Of a stretch of DNA of 64,000 nucleotides, positions 1 to 8,276 are shown one piece after another (the first letter of the stretch is position 1; every line of letters starts with the position of its first letter). Where the stretch lies: the NCBI GenBank assembly GCA_958435945.1, contig CAUBIC010000001.1:248001-312000 (forward strand), read 5' to 3'. The notes beneath the pieces are model-generated. The model did no database searches and was not told the DNA's origin. It was given only the letters and a program-made list of their open reading frames with translations. Origin of the DNA: an uncultured Collinsella sp. Lineage in GTDB: Bacteria; Actinomycetota; Coriobacteriia; Coriobacteriales; Coriobacteriaceae. A program made the position numbers and the translations under genes.

Positions 1-1
1 G

Positions 2-32
2 GGGGCACGTTTCAGCAACGTGCCCCTTTCTT
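2..32 (+). terminator. Rho-independent terminator of an upstream gene
   Basis: A perfect 9-bp stem (GGGGCACGT / ACGTGCCCC) with a 7-nt loop is followed by a T-rich tract. It ends a transcript whose gene lies left of the window. Confidence 0.8.
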
Positions 33-68
33 ATTCGCACCATCTGCATCGCCATTTTGCTGCACTGA

Positions 69-268
69 CTTTCCTGAATGCCGGGGCCGAATTAGTCAAC
101 CTGGCTCCCGGGGCGGACCGGAGGGCATGAAGTTTGTCGCGAGTTCCGCACGCAAAGGAAAGCACTTAATGTGCTTTCCGTCTTGCGCAGGACTGTAGAG
201 CAGCAAACTTCATGCCCTCCGGTCCGCCCCGGGAGCCACTGCTAAGTTATCCCCAGGCATTCAGAAAA
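69..268. repeat. Large nested palindromic element (~200 bp)
   Basis: Positions 102-136 and 204-238 form a perfect 35-bp inverted repeat. Inside it, 157-165 and 171-179 (GGAAAGCAC / GTGCTTTCC) form a second perfect stem, extended by CGCAA / TTGCG at 151-155 and 183-187. Outside it the symmetry resumes at 74-86 and 251-264 (CTGAATGCC / GGCATTCAG) after an unpaired internal loop. It lies between a terminator and groES and contains no credible gene. It could be a MITE-type remnant, a REP-like element or a structured RNA; the sequence alone does not decide. Confidence 0.8.
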
Positions 269-365
269 TCTAAGTGCCAAAAAATAAGATTTTTTGACTC
301 TGTGTTGTATAACCCGCCATTCGTGGGTACCATTCAACGCGTACGCAAACAAAAAAGGGTTAATT

Positions 366-384
366 CGCGTGGCATAACCACGCG
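366..384 (+). promoter_or_regulatory. Leader hairpin next to the groES ribosome binding site
   Basis: A perfect 7-bp stem (CGCGTGG / CCACGCG) with loop CATAA ends seven bases before the strong Shine-Dalgarno AAAGGAGGAG (391-400). No CIRCE box (TTAGCACTC-N9-GAGTGCTAA) or HAIR element was found between 240 and 406, so this dyad is the only visible candidate for heat-shock control; that role is inference. Confidence 0.4.
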
Positions 385-406
385 GCCCAAAAAGGAGGAG
401 ACAAGC

Positions 407-700
407 ATGTCGTCTTTGAAGCCGCTTGCAGATCGTGTTCTGGTCAAGCCCGACGAGGCCGAGCAGAAGACCGCTTCTGGTCTGTATATCGCCAGCAACG
501 CTCAGGAGAAGCCGCAGCGCGGTACCATCGTTGCCGTTGGCGCCGGCAAGGTCAACGACAAGGGTGAGCGCATCCCCATGGACGTTCAGGTCGGCGACGT
601 TGTCATCTACGGTAAGTTCGGTGGCAACGAGGTCAAGGTCGACGGCGAGAAGTATCTGCTGATGCGTGCCGACGACATCTACGCCGTCGTTGAGGCCTAG
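407..700 (+). CDS. groES: Co-chaperonin GroES (Hsp10)
   Basis: Ninety-seven residues, the usual GroES length. GroES caps the GroEL ring in the cytoplasm so that client proteins fold in the closed cage. The sequence starts MSSLKPLADRVLVKPDEAEQ, has the flexible mobile loop around residues 19-34 (SGLYIASNAQEKPQRG) that contacts GroEL, and ends in the beta-barrel core (GDVVIYGKFGG...EYLLMRADDIYAVVE-like). The ATG at 407 is preceded by AAAGGAGGAG at good spacing; an open frame extends upstream to 212 into the palindromic element but has no ribosome binding site and no homology-like sequence, so it is not used. groEL follows 95 bp downstream and the two are surely co-transcribed. Very sure. Confidence 0.97.
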   Translation: MSSLKPLADRVLVKPDEAEQKTASGLYIASNAQEKPQRGTIVAVGAGKVNDKGERIPMDVQVGDVVIYGKFGGNEVKVDGEKYLLMRADDIYAVVEA

Positions 701-795
701 TCTCGTCAGACTCTCTGATTCGTCTTTGAGCGCGCCGTCGCATAGGACTCGGAAGCGGCGACGCGAGTCACATTTCTTTTGGAGGATTACCCACT

Positions 796-2433
796 ATGGC
801 AAAGAACATTACGTTCAACACCGATGCCCGCGCTAAGCTCGCCAAGGGCGTCAACACCCTGGCCGACGCCGTTACCGTCACCATGGGCCCCAAGGGCCGC
901 TACGTTGCGCTGCAGCGCACGTTCGGTGCCCCGACCATCACCAACGACGGCGTTTCCGTCGCTAAGGAGATCGAACTCGAGGACAACATCGAGAACATGG
1001 GCGCCCAGCTGGTGAAGGAGGTCGCCACCAAGACCAACGACACCGTGGGTGACGGCACCACCACCGCAACCCTGCTCGCCCAGGCCATCGTCAACGACGG
1101 TCTGCGCAACGTTGCCGCTGGCGCCAATCCGCTGGCCATCCGTCGCGGCATCGACAAGGCCGTCAACGCCGCCGTCGCCGAGATGAAGAAGCAGGCCAAG
1201 CCGGTCGAGACCAAGGAGCAGATTGCTTCCGTCGGTACCATCTCCGCCGGTGACCCCGAGGTCGGCGAGAAGATCGCCGAGGCCATGGAGGTCGTGGGCA
1301 AGGACGGCGTCATCACCGTCGAGGATTCCCAGACGTTCGACATCACCATCGACACCGTCGAGGGCATGCAGTTCGACAAGGGCTATGTCTCCGCTTACTT
1401 CGTCACGGATAACGACCGCATGGAGGCCGTGATGAAGGATCCGTACATCCTCATCACCGACCAGAAGATCTCCAGCGTCCAGGACATCATGCCCGTTCTC
1501 GAAGCTGTCCAGCGCGCTGGTCGTGGCCTGCTCATCATCGCTGAGGACATCGACGGCGAGGCTCTGCCCACCCTCGTCCTCAACAAGATCCGTGGCGCTC
1601 TCAACGTCTGCGCCGTCAAGGCCCCGGGCTACGGCGATCGCCGCAAGCGCATCCTCGAGGACATCGCCGTCCTCACCGGTGGCCAGGCTGCTCTGGACGA
1701 GCTGGGTGTGAAGGTCGCTGACATCACCGCCGATATGCTCGGTACCGCTAAGTCCGTCACCATCTCCAAGGACAACACCGTCGTCGTCGGCGGCGCTGGC
1801 TCCAAGGAGGCCATCGACGCCCGTATCGCTCAGATCAAGGGCGAGATGGAGAACACCACCTCTGACTTCGACCGCGAGAAGCTCCAGGAGCGCCTGGCCA
1901 AGCTCTCCGGTGGCGTTGCCGTCATCAAGGTTGGCGCTGCTACCGAGTCCGAGCTCAAGGAGATCAAGCATCGCGTCGAGGACGCCCTGCAGGCTACCCG
2001 CGCTGCTGTCGAGGAGGGCATTGTCGCTGGTGGCGGCGTCGCCTTCATGGACGCTGCTCCTGCGCTCGACGCTGTCGAGATCGACGACCCCGAGGAGAAG
2101 ATTGGCGTCGACATCGTCAAGAAGGCTCTGACCGCTCCGGTCGCCACCATCGCCAAGAACGCTGGCTTTGAGGGCGCTGTCGTGGTCGACAAGGTTGCCG
2201 AGCTGCCTGCTGGCCAGGGTCTCAACTCTGCCAACGGTGAGTGGGGCGACATGATCGAGATGGGCGTCCTCGACCCCGTCAAGGTCAGCCGCGTCACTCT
2301 GCAGAACGCTGCTTCTGTCGCCAGCCTGATCCTCATCACCGAGGCCACCGTCTCCGATGTGCCCAAGAACACTCAGCTTGAGGACGCTATCGCTGCTGCC
2401 ACCGCTGGTCAGCAGGGCGGCGGTATGTACTAA
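796..2433 (+). CDS. groEL: Chaperonin GroEL (Hsp60)
   Basis: Encodes 545 residues, standard for GroEL, the ATP-driven tetradecameric folding chamber of the cytoplasm. Visible hallmarks are the nucleotide-binding segments MGPKGR, NDGVSVAKEIELED and GDGTTTATLLAQ in the first 100 residues, the apical domain in the middle, VVGGAGSKEAIDARI, the equatorial EEGIVAGGGVAF segment, and the glycine-methionine tail QQGGGMY. TTTGGAGG precedes the ATG. It is the second gene of the groES-groEL operon, and a strong terminator follows at 2513. This is the only groEL in the window. A 551-aa antisense open frame across the gene is a codon-bias artefact. Confidence 0.98.
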   Translation: MAKNITFNTDARAKLAKGVNTLADAVTVTMGPKGRYVALQRTFGAPTITNDGVSVAKEIELEDNIENMGAQLVKEVATKTNDTVGDGTTTATLLAQAIVNDGLRNVAAGANPLAIRRGIDKAVNAAVAEMKKQAKPVETKEQIASVGTISAGDPEVGEKIAEAMEVVGKDGVITVEDSQTFDITIDTVEGMQFDKGYVSAYFVTDNDRMEAVMKDPYILITDQKISSVQDIMPVLEAVQRAGRGLLIIAEDIDGEALPTLVLNKIRGALNVCAVKAPGYGDRRKRILEDIAVLTGGQAALDELGVKVADITADMLGTAKSVTISKDNTVVVGGAGSKEAIDARIAQIKGEMENTTSDFDREKLQERLAKLSGGVAVIKVGAATESELKEIKHRVEDALQATRAAVEEGIVAGGGVAFMDAAPALDAVEIDDPEEKIGVDIVKKALTAPVATIAKNAGFEGAVVVDKVAELPAGQGLNSANGEWGDMIEMGVLDPVKVSRVTLQNAASVASLILITEATVSDVPKNTQLEDAIAAATAGQQGGGMY

Positions 2434-2512
2434 GGCCGACAAGGTCTAGAACTCCCACCGGGAATCCGGGGGCGTGACGGGGGTTTCTCTCCGGAACGTC
2501 TTCGGTTAGATT

Positions 2513-2562
2513 AGGACCCCTTGTCCTGCTCCTTTGGAGCTGCGGACAAGGGGTCCTTTTTG
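2513..2562 (+). terminator. Terminator of the groESL operon
   Basis: A perfect 14-bp stem AGGACCCCTTGTCC / GGACAAGGGGTCCT encloses a second small stem GCTCC-TTT-GGAGC and is followed by TTTTTGTT. Confidence 0.93.
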
Positions 2563-2636
2563 TTCTGATGTCTTAATTTAATAAGGCGCTTTACGCTTTG
2601 TTTGAATGGCGATGTAAGAGGAAGGGCGCCGAGGAA

Positions 2637-4574
2637 TCAGAGCAGTCCTTTTGCTCGCTCGTCGTAGATTTTGTTGAGCTCCGATTGCACATACTCTTCT
2701 TTGAGCTTAGCAATGAAACGCGCGTCCGAGAACAGTCGGTAGACGAGCACCGCTGCGCCTCCGAGGTCGAGGCACTTGGGATTCTCCGCAATCAAAGCCT
2801 GCACGATGCTGCTCGAGGCCGCGATGGTTTCGGAAATGAGGATAATCTTCTTGGTACGTGCTTGGTACATCTCGGTGCAGAAATCCGATCCGTCGTCCTT
2901 GAATATCAGCGAACATCCGTGAAGTGCCGCTATCAACCAGTTGATAAGCGCCGCCATACCCGCCTGCATGCCGACCTTCAGTACATCGCCGGTACTGACG
3001 TATTTGGTAAGCGCCTCGGCATGTGCTTTGTCGAGGATGAGATTGGCGAATGGGATTTGTATCCCGCACGGCGTGTAGAGGTCTGTGCCGATGTGGATCA
3101 GCTGCTTGATCAGAGCAGCCGCGGCGGCATCCGGCTCGCTCACGACGCGCCTTCCCGCCGCAACCAGCATCTCTACAGTCCCAGCGGGCGCCCCGATCTG
3201 CGGATTTTTCCCAAAGGCGTCATAGGAGACCGAGTAGGTCGTGGGGATTCGTGCACCAATACCAAAAACGTTGGTGTCTTTAACGCAGGTGATGCTATTG
3301 GTCATGATGTTTGATGTTCCGAACACGAGACCGAGCACTGGGTCGTGGCCGAGGGTCGCGACCCGGTGGTTTGCGCCCTTGAAGAGTCCGATGTTTTCTG
3401 CCTCGTAGCGTGTCGCGTCATAGGGCACACCGCGTGAATTAAGAATATGATGTTTTGAGGCGAACAGATGGTTCGATTCCCGCGGCATCCTGTCATCGAA
3501 ACCTGAGAAGACACGACCTTGGAAGTCGTGCAAAGCGTGTTCTTTTACGTTGCCAGCTCCGGCGCACTCGACCTCCGTCAGCGAGTTGATGATAAGAATG
3601 CGGGCGACTTGGAGCATGGTTGCGGCGACGACGAAGGCCGCGTCGGCATCCTGCAGTCGCGTCCGCTCCTTGAACTCCCGGTCGATGCGCTGAAGGTTCT
3701 CGCCGTACTCGCGGACGGACTTTTCGACTGCCTGCTCGGCCCGGCTCTCGTCAACGGCCATGCATGTCACCCTCGCCGCCATATAGTCGGCAAAGAGCCT
3801 GCAGGCATGCTCCTCTTCTTTTGTCACCTGACCGTCCGCCGCCGCGGCGACATGCAACTGCTCGGCTATGGAGTCCAGCGACACGATGCTAACGTTGTCC
3901 AAGCAGTCCTTGACTTGGTCGAAGGACAAACTCTCGTCATCCGCGATGGCCTGCACCTTTGTCTTGACGTTATTTGGGAGGCCGCCGTCCAGCTTGAGGT
4001 AATCGAGGCCCTCCTCGAGCCACTTCTGCTCCTCTTGGGAGAAGTCACCGTCGCAGCGCATCAGGAAGCAAAGCGTTGCCACGTACGCGTAAATGAAATT
4101 GTGTCGCTTCTCTCCAGCAAGGTAGGCGCCCTGCTTGATTCCGTCACGGAAACCCTTGATGCGTGCCCTGCGGAGTCGCGCGGAGAATGAGTTCTCCTTG
4201 ATGACATTGATTCCGCCCTCCACGGTCGACGCCGCGTCGGACGCAAGGGACGATGCTCCTTGGGCCAGATCCACGGCGGCACCGATGGCAATTCCGCCTA
4301 CCGTGTTCGCGGCCCCTGCAATCGTTTTGCCTGCATCAGACGACGCAATTTGCTCACCGGCACTCGACATGCCTTCCGCAACCGAGCACATGGCGCTGCC
4401 GATGGCCTCGGATGCCGAGGTGGCCGTATCGACGATAACGTTACCCGCGTCCTCAGCTGCATTCGTGGCGCCTTTGGCGGCGGACTCAACGGCCGCCGAT
4501 GCGTCTTTTGCCATCTCACCGGCGGCTTGGGCAGCTTGGGATAGGGCTTTCCCGAGATCAAGTTTTACTGACAA
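2637..4574 (-). CDS. Uncharacterised TerB-like protein with Ala-rich N-terminus
   Basis: Encodes 645 residues of unknown function. Residues 1-130 are a low-complexity Ala/Ser/Gly amphipathic stretch that resembles membrane- or lipid-associating helices. Residues 160-270 carry two acidic helical pairs typical of TerB-like (tellurite-resistance/stress) domains: MRCDGDFSQEEQKWLEE and AAADGQVTKEEEHACRLF. The C-terminal half (about 340-645) has an unfamiliar but clearly patterned region including LFKGANHRVATLGHDPVLG and LVFGTSNIMTNSIT (to residue 429). The start is TTG at 4574, supported by AGGAG six bases upstream; no in-frame ATG lies near. It stands alone between the groEL terminator and the divergent riboflavin operon. 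Homologues with the GHDPVLG signature are, to my memory, found in accessory DNA of Gram-positives, which I cannot verify. A stress or phage-defence role is only a guess. Confidence 0.75.
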   Translation of the reverse strand: MSVKLDLGKALSQAAQAAGEMAKDASAAVESAAKGATNAAEDAGNVIVDTATSASEAIGSAMCSVAEGMSSAGEQIASSDAGKTIAGAANTVGGIAIGAAVDLAQGASSLASDAASTVEGGINVIKENSFSARLRRARIKGFRDGIKQGAYLAGEKRHNFIYAYVATLCFLMRCDGDFSQEEQKWLEEGLDYLKLDGGLPNNVKTKVQAIADDESLSFDQVKDCLDNVSIVSLDSIAEQLHVAAAADGQVTKEEEHACRLFADYMAARVTCMAVDESRAEQAVEKSVREYGENLQRIDREFKERTRLQDADAAFVVAATMLQVARILIINSLTEVECAGAGNVKEHALHDFQGRVFSGFDDRMPRESNHLFASKHHILNSRGVPYDATRYEAENIGLFKGANHRVATLGHDPVLGLVFGTSNIMTNSITCVKDTNVFGIGARIPTTYSVSYDAFGKNPQIGAPAGTVEMLVAAGRRVVSEPDAAAAALIKQLIHIGTDLYTPCGIQIPFANLILDKAHAEALTKYVSTGDVLKVGMQAGMAALINWLIAALHGCSLIFKDDGSDFCTEMYQARTKKIILISETIAASSSIVQALIAENPKCLDLGGAAVLVYRLFSDARFIAKLKEEYVQSELNKIYDERAKGLL

Positions 4575-4725
4575 TTTGTTCTCCTGACATACGCGGGTTG
4601 CGCAGCGACCTCCTTCATACTACTGCGCGGTGCGGAGCATTGGGTGCATCGGTGGATTGATGATTGCGGAAAATGGGATAGCGCATCTCCATTCCGCTTC
4701 CCGCCATAAATTACCCTTGGCATAC

Positions 4726-4753
4726 TTGCGCAAAAGCCTGCTGGTGCTACACT
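4726..4753 (+). promoter_or_regulatory. Probable promoter of the riboflavin-uptake operon
   Basis: An extended -10 TGCTACACT (4745-4753) follows a weak -35 TTGCGC (4726-4731) at 16-bp spacing. Transcription would begin near 4760, just ahead of the FMN aptamer. Confidence 0.45.
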
Positions 4754-4765
4754 TGCAATTGCTGT

Positions 4766-4940
4766 TTCAGGGCGGGGTGGAATTCCCCACTGGCGGTAAA
4801 TTGGGCGGTGCCAAAGGGGTGCCGTGGCGCAGGCGAGGACCTGCGTCGAGCCGATGAGTCCGCGACCCGTGCGTGTGTTGGTTCGCATGCAGGCTGAACT
4901 GGTGAAATCCCAGTACCAACGGTTAGAGTCCGGATGAAAG
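4766..4940 (+). promoter_or_regulatory. FMN riboswitch (RFN element)
   Basis: All conserved RFN blocks are present in order: CAGGGCGGGGTGGAATTCCC (4769-4788), ACTGGCGGTAAA, a variable hairpin GCAGG/CCTGC near 4829-4844, GAGTCCGCGACCC, CTGGTGAAATCCCAG, and CGGTTAGAGTCCGGATGAAAG-type end at 4919-4940. FMN binding should lower expression of the downstream riboflavin transporter genes. No separate terminator is visible; the aptamer ends directly against the Shine-Dalgarno AGGCAGGTGA (4941-4950), which points to translational control by masking that site. Confidence 0.93.
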
Positions 4941-4954
4941 AGGCAGGTGATCTT

Positions 4955-5545
4955 ATGTCTGAACAGTCGCAGCATATCCATTTTGAGAACACGAATAGGT
5001 GGAGCACCAAACAGCTCGTTACCATGGCGTTGATGTGCGCCTTGGGCGCCCTGTTTATGTATGTGCAGCTGCCTATCCTTCCTTCGGCGCCGTTTTTGAC
5101 GTATGACCCGTCGCTGGTGCCGGCGATGGTGTGTGGATTTGCGTATGGCCCTGGTGCCGGCACCGCTGTTGCCGCTATGGTGATTGTTATCCATGCGCTT
5201 ACCACGGGCGACTGGGTCGGTGCGCTTATGAACCTGGTTGCCACGCTGGGCTACATTCTGCCCGCGGCTATCGTCTATCAGAAGATGCATACCTATAAGG
5301 GTGCCGTGATTGGTCTGGTGCTCGGCGTTATTGCCGCTACGGCGTTGTCTATGGTCGCAAACCTTACCATTGGCGTATGGTTCTGGTATGGCTCGGTCGA
5401 TGTGATCGCCCCGCTTATGATTCCTGCCGTGCTGCCGTTCAACCTTATCAAGACCGTGCTTAACTCGGTATTGACGCTTGCGGTGTATAAGGCGGTCTCC
5501 AACCTCATCACGCCTAAAAAGGACCAGGTCAAAGGCCGCGCATGA
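4955..5545 (+). CDS. ribU: Riboflavin ECF transporter substrate-binding subunit RibU
   Basis: Encodes 196 residues, an S-component membrane protein that captures riboflavin and docks on the EcfA-EcfT energising module. About six membrane segments are visible (for example LVTMALMCALGALFMYVQL and AMVIVIHALTTGDWVGALMN). The start is ATG 4955, not the upstream in-frame ATG at 4934: that one is the conserved GGATGAAAG end of the riboswitch, whereas 4955 has AGGCAGGTGA at proper spacing. The stop overlaps the next gene's start (ATGA), so the transporter genes are translationally coupled. Identity as RibU rests mainly on the FMN riboswitch immediately upstream; sequence alone says ECF S-component. 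Confidence 0.88.
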   Translation: MSEQSQHIHFENTNRWSTKQLVTMALMCALGALFMYVQLPILPSAPFLTYDPSLVPAMVCGFAYGPGAGTAVAAMVIVIHALTTGDWVGALMNLVATLGYILPAAIVYQKMHTYKGAVIGLVLGVIAATALSMVANLTIGVWFWYGSVDVIAPLMIPAVLPFNLIKTVLNSVLTLAVYKAVSNLITPKKDQVKGRA

Positions 5546-7446
5546 TTGAGTGTCGGGGCGTTTCCTTTAGCTATGACGGTGCCGCACCGGCACTCGACGG
5601 CGTCGATCTAAACATCGAGGACGGCGAGTTTTTCTGCATCCTCGGTGGCAATGGGTCGGGTAAGTCGACGTTTGCCAAGCATCTGAATGCGCTGCTGCAG
5701 CCCGATGCGGGCACGGTACGCATCAACGGCATGGATGCGTCCGATCCCGAGCTGGTTTACGACATTCGTTCGACCGCAGGCATGGTGTTCCAGAATCCCG
5801 ACGATCAGCTGGTAGCAACGCTTGTCGAAGATGACGTTGCGTTTGGTCCCGAAAACCTTGGCGTGCCATCGGCGCAAATTGCGCGGCGCGTACGCGAGGC
5901 GCTGAAGGGTGTGGGCCTGGTGGGCTTTGAGCGTCACGAGACCCATGCGCTTTCGGGCGGCCAAAAGCAGCGCGTGGCGCTTGCCGGCGTGCTCGCCATG
6001 GAGCCGCGCGTGCTCATTTTGGATGAGGCTTCTTCGATGCTCGATCCACGTGGACGCAAGGGCCTCATGAAGGCTTGCCACGCGTTGCACAATCGTGGCA
6101 TGACCATCGTGATGATTACGCACTTTATGGAAGAGGCCGCCGAGGCCGATCGTGTCGCGGTGTTTCAGGCGGGTCGCGTTGCCATGCTCGGTAAGCCCGA
6201 GGAAATCTTGACGCGGGCGGACGAACTTGCGCAGCTCAACCTGGATATGCCGGTGTCGTGCTGCCTAGGTAGGGCACTTCGTGAGAAGGGCGTTTCCGTT
6301 TGCGCGCAGGTGCGCGAGGCAGATATGGTCGCCGAGATTGCACAGGCTTATGCCGAGCGGAGCGGGACGGACATCGCAGGGCAGCCTTCCGCATCCGATT
6401 CTCATGTGCTTGACAATGGATCCTCTGCGGCCGACGGGATAGCCGCGTCGGAGCCCGTTATCGAGATTTCGCACCTCTCGCATAGTTACTCGCTGAGCGC
6501 CCGCGAGCGCCGTCGATGGCGCAAGCGCTCGACCACTGCGGACGCATCGAGCAAACAAGCTCTTTGGGGCAACGATCCAAACAGCCCCTGGGCGCTACGT
6601 GATGTTTCGCTGACGGTGCGCCGCGGCGAGTTTCTGGGATTGGCGGGTCATACCGGCTCGGGTAAATCGACGCTGGTTCAGCATCTCAACGGGTTGATTC
6701 GTCCGCAGGAGGGAAGCGTTTGCGCGCTGGGGCTCGACCTATCAAGCAAGAAAGACGCCGCCGCGGTTAAGGCCAAGGTCGGCGTGGTGTTTCAGTATCC
6801 CGAGCGCCAGCTATTTGCCGAGACCGTGGCGCAGGACGTGGCGTTTGGCCCGCGCAACCTTGGCCTGCCAGAAGACGAGGTTGCACGCCGTGTCGCATCA
6901 TCGCTTGCGCGCGTGGGCCTCGACCTTGCCGCGATAGGCGACAAGAACCCCTTTGAGCTTTCGGGCGGCCAGCAGCGCCGCGTGGCGTTTGCCGGCGTGC
7001 TCGCCATGGAGCCCGAGGTGCTGGTGCTCGACGAGCCCATGGCGGGGCTCGATCCGGCTGCGCGCGGGGATTTCCTGGGGCTCATCGATCGACTCCATCG
7101 CGAGGGCCTGACTGTTGTCATGGTTTCGCATAGCATGGATGACCTGGCAAATTGCTGTGACCGTATCGTTGTGATGAACGAGGGCGCCGTGTTTGCCGAG
7201 GGAACGCCCGCGCAGGTGTTTGCGCGCGCGAACGAGCTCAAATCGATCGGCCTGGGCGTTCCTGCCGCCCAGCGCATGGCGCTGGCGCTTGCGCAAGCCG
7301 GTGTGCCGCTCCGCTGCGACAAGCTTTATACGGTTGAGGCGCTAGCCGACGAGTTGGCCGGCTTGCTGCTGGGCTGCGCGGACGTGCCTTTGAGGGTTCC
7401 GTGTCAGGCTGGTTCCAAGGCGCCCACGCGAGAGGAGGGCTGCTAA
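5542..7446 (+). CDS. ecfA: Fused EcfA1-EcfA2 energy-coupling ATPase
   Basis: Encodes 634 residues with two complete ABC ATPase domains in one chain, where most bacteria use two ~280-aa proteins. Domain 1 (residues 1-240) has Walker A GGNGSGKST (35-43), signature LSGGQKQR (137-144) and Walker B LILDEASS. A poorly conserved, charged linker (about 245-305) follows. Domain 2 has Walker A GHTGSGKST (369-377), LSGGQQRR (473-480) and VLVLDEPM. The GFE/Q-loop regions QNPDDQ and QYPERQ are the CbiO/EcfA type. It hydrolyses ATP in the cytoplasm to drive vitamin uptake through EcfT and RibU. ATGA overlap with ribU and TAATG overlap with ecfT show tight coupling. Very sure of family; strict A1/A2 polarity is inferred. 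Confidence 0.93.
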   Translation: MIECRGVSFSYDGAAPALDGVDLNIEDGEFFCILGGNGSGKSTFAKHLNALLQPDAGTVRINGMDASDPELVYDIRSTAGMVFQNPDDQLVATLVEDDVAFGPENLGVPSAQIARRVREALKGVGLVGFERHETHALSGGQKQRVALAGVLAMEPRVLILDEASSMLDPRGRKGLMKACHALHNRGMTIVMITHFMEEAAEADRVAVFQAGRVAMLGKPEEILTRADELAQLNLDMPVSCCLGRALREKGVSVCAQVREADMVAEIAQAYAERSGTDIAGQPSASDSHVLDNGSSAADGIAASEPVIEISHLSHSYSLSARERRRWRKRSTTADASSKQALWGNDPNSPWALRDVSLTVRRGEFLGLAGHTGSGKSTLVQHLNGLIRPQEGSVCALGLDLSSKKDAAAVKAKVGVVFQYPERQLFAETVAQDVAFGPRNLGLPEDEVARRVASSLARVGLDLAAIGDKNPFELSGGQQRRVAFAGVLAMEPEVLVLDEPMAGLDPAARGDFLGLIDRLHREGLTVVMVSHSMDDLANCCDRIVVMNEGAVFAEGTPAQVFARANELKSIGLGVPAAQRMALALAQAGVPLRCDKLYTVEALADELAGLLLGCADVPLRVPCQAGSKAPTREEGC

Positions 7447-8246
7447 TGGAGGCGTTCTCATTTGGCAGCTACTATCCTGGGGATAGCGCGGTGCATCGCC
7501 TGGATCCGCGTACTAAGTTGCTCCTAGGTTTCGCATTTCTGATCACCGTGCTCACCGTCGGAAGCTTTTGCGGGCTGGTTCCGGTCGCATTTTTTGTCGT
7601 GCTGGTCTATCTCGCAGCCCGGGTGCCGTTGCGCCGGGTCCTATCATCGATGGCACCATTGCTGGCGATTGTCGTGGTGGTCGCGGTGCTCAACCTGTTT
7701 TCCGACCAGAGTGGCCGCATCCTGTGGCAGCTTGGCTTTTTGCAGGTGAGCGAGGGCTCGCTGCGTTCTGCGGCGTTTGTGGCGTGCCGCCTGACGTTGA
7801 TGATGGCCGGCATGAGCGCCATTACACTCACCACGCCGACGCTCGACCTCACCGCGGGCTTTGAACGTCTGCTCGCACCATTTGCGCGCGTGGGGCTTCC
7901 GGCGCACGAGCTCGGCATGATTATGGGTATCGCGCTGCGGTTTATGCCGCAATTTGCCACCGAGATGAAACAGACGGCCGATGCACAGGCAAGTCGCGGC
8001 GCGCGCGTGACGGGCGGTCCGCTCGGCGGTGTGCGCATGCTCGGCAGTGTGGCGATTCCGCTGTTCACCGGCGTGTTCCGTCATGCCGAGACGCTTTCGG
8101 CCGCCATGGATGCGCGCTGTTATCACGGCGAGCAGGGACGCACGCGTCTGCATGCGCTTGCGTTTGGCCGGGGGGATGTACTGGCAGCGCTGGCGATGGC
8201 GCTGCTGGTGACATGCGTTGTCGTTATCAATCTTCAACTCGTCTAA
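7446..8246 (+). CDS. ecfT: Energy-coupling factor transmembrane protein EcfT
   Basis: Encodes 266 residues, the usual EcfT size. It is the membrane scaffold that links the S-component to the ATPases. Several hydrophobic segments occupy the first 130 residues; the cytoplasmic coupling helices carry the Ala-Arg-Gly-like motifs ASRGARVTGG (around residue 183) and MDARCYHGEQG (around 220) that contact the ATPases. Start ATG 7446 overlaps the ecfA stop and has GAGAGGAGGG upstream; a longer in-frame start at 7401 would lie inside ecfA and lacks support. Last member of the core transporter operon; two flavin-fold proteins follow 30 bp later. Confidence 0.93.
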   Translation: MEAFSFGSYYPGDSAVHRLDPRTKLLLGFAFLITVLTVGSFCGLVPVAFFVVLVYLAARVPLRRVLSSMAPLLAIVVVVAVLNLFSDQSGRILWQLGFLQVSEGSLRSAAFVACRLTLMMAGMSAITLTTPTLDLTAGFERLLAPFARVGLPAHELGMIMGIALRFMPQFATEMKQTADAQASRGARVTGGPLGGVRMLGSVAIPLFTGVFRHAETLSAAMDARCYHGEQGRTRLHALAFGRGDVLAALAMALLVTCVVVINLQLV

Positions 8247-8276
8247 GCTCGATTCGAGCGCAAGAAAGGGGTCTCT

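Noticed and set aside
787..2442. 551-aa antisense open frame over groEL
   Set aside because: Mirrors groEL exactly, low-complexity Asp/Val/Leu composition, no ribosome site; a codon-bias artefact.
4934..4957. Longer ribU start at ATG 4934
   Set aside because: That ATG is part of the conserved FMN aptamer; the Shine-Dalgarno serves ATG 4955.
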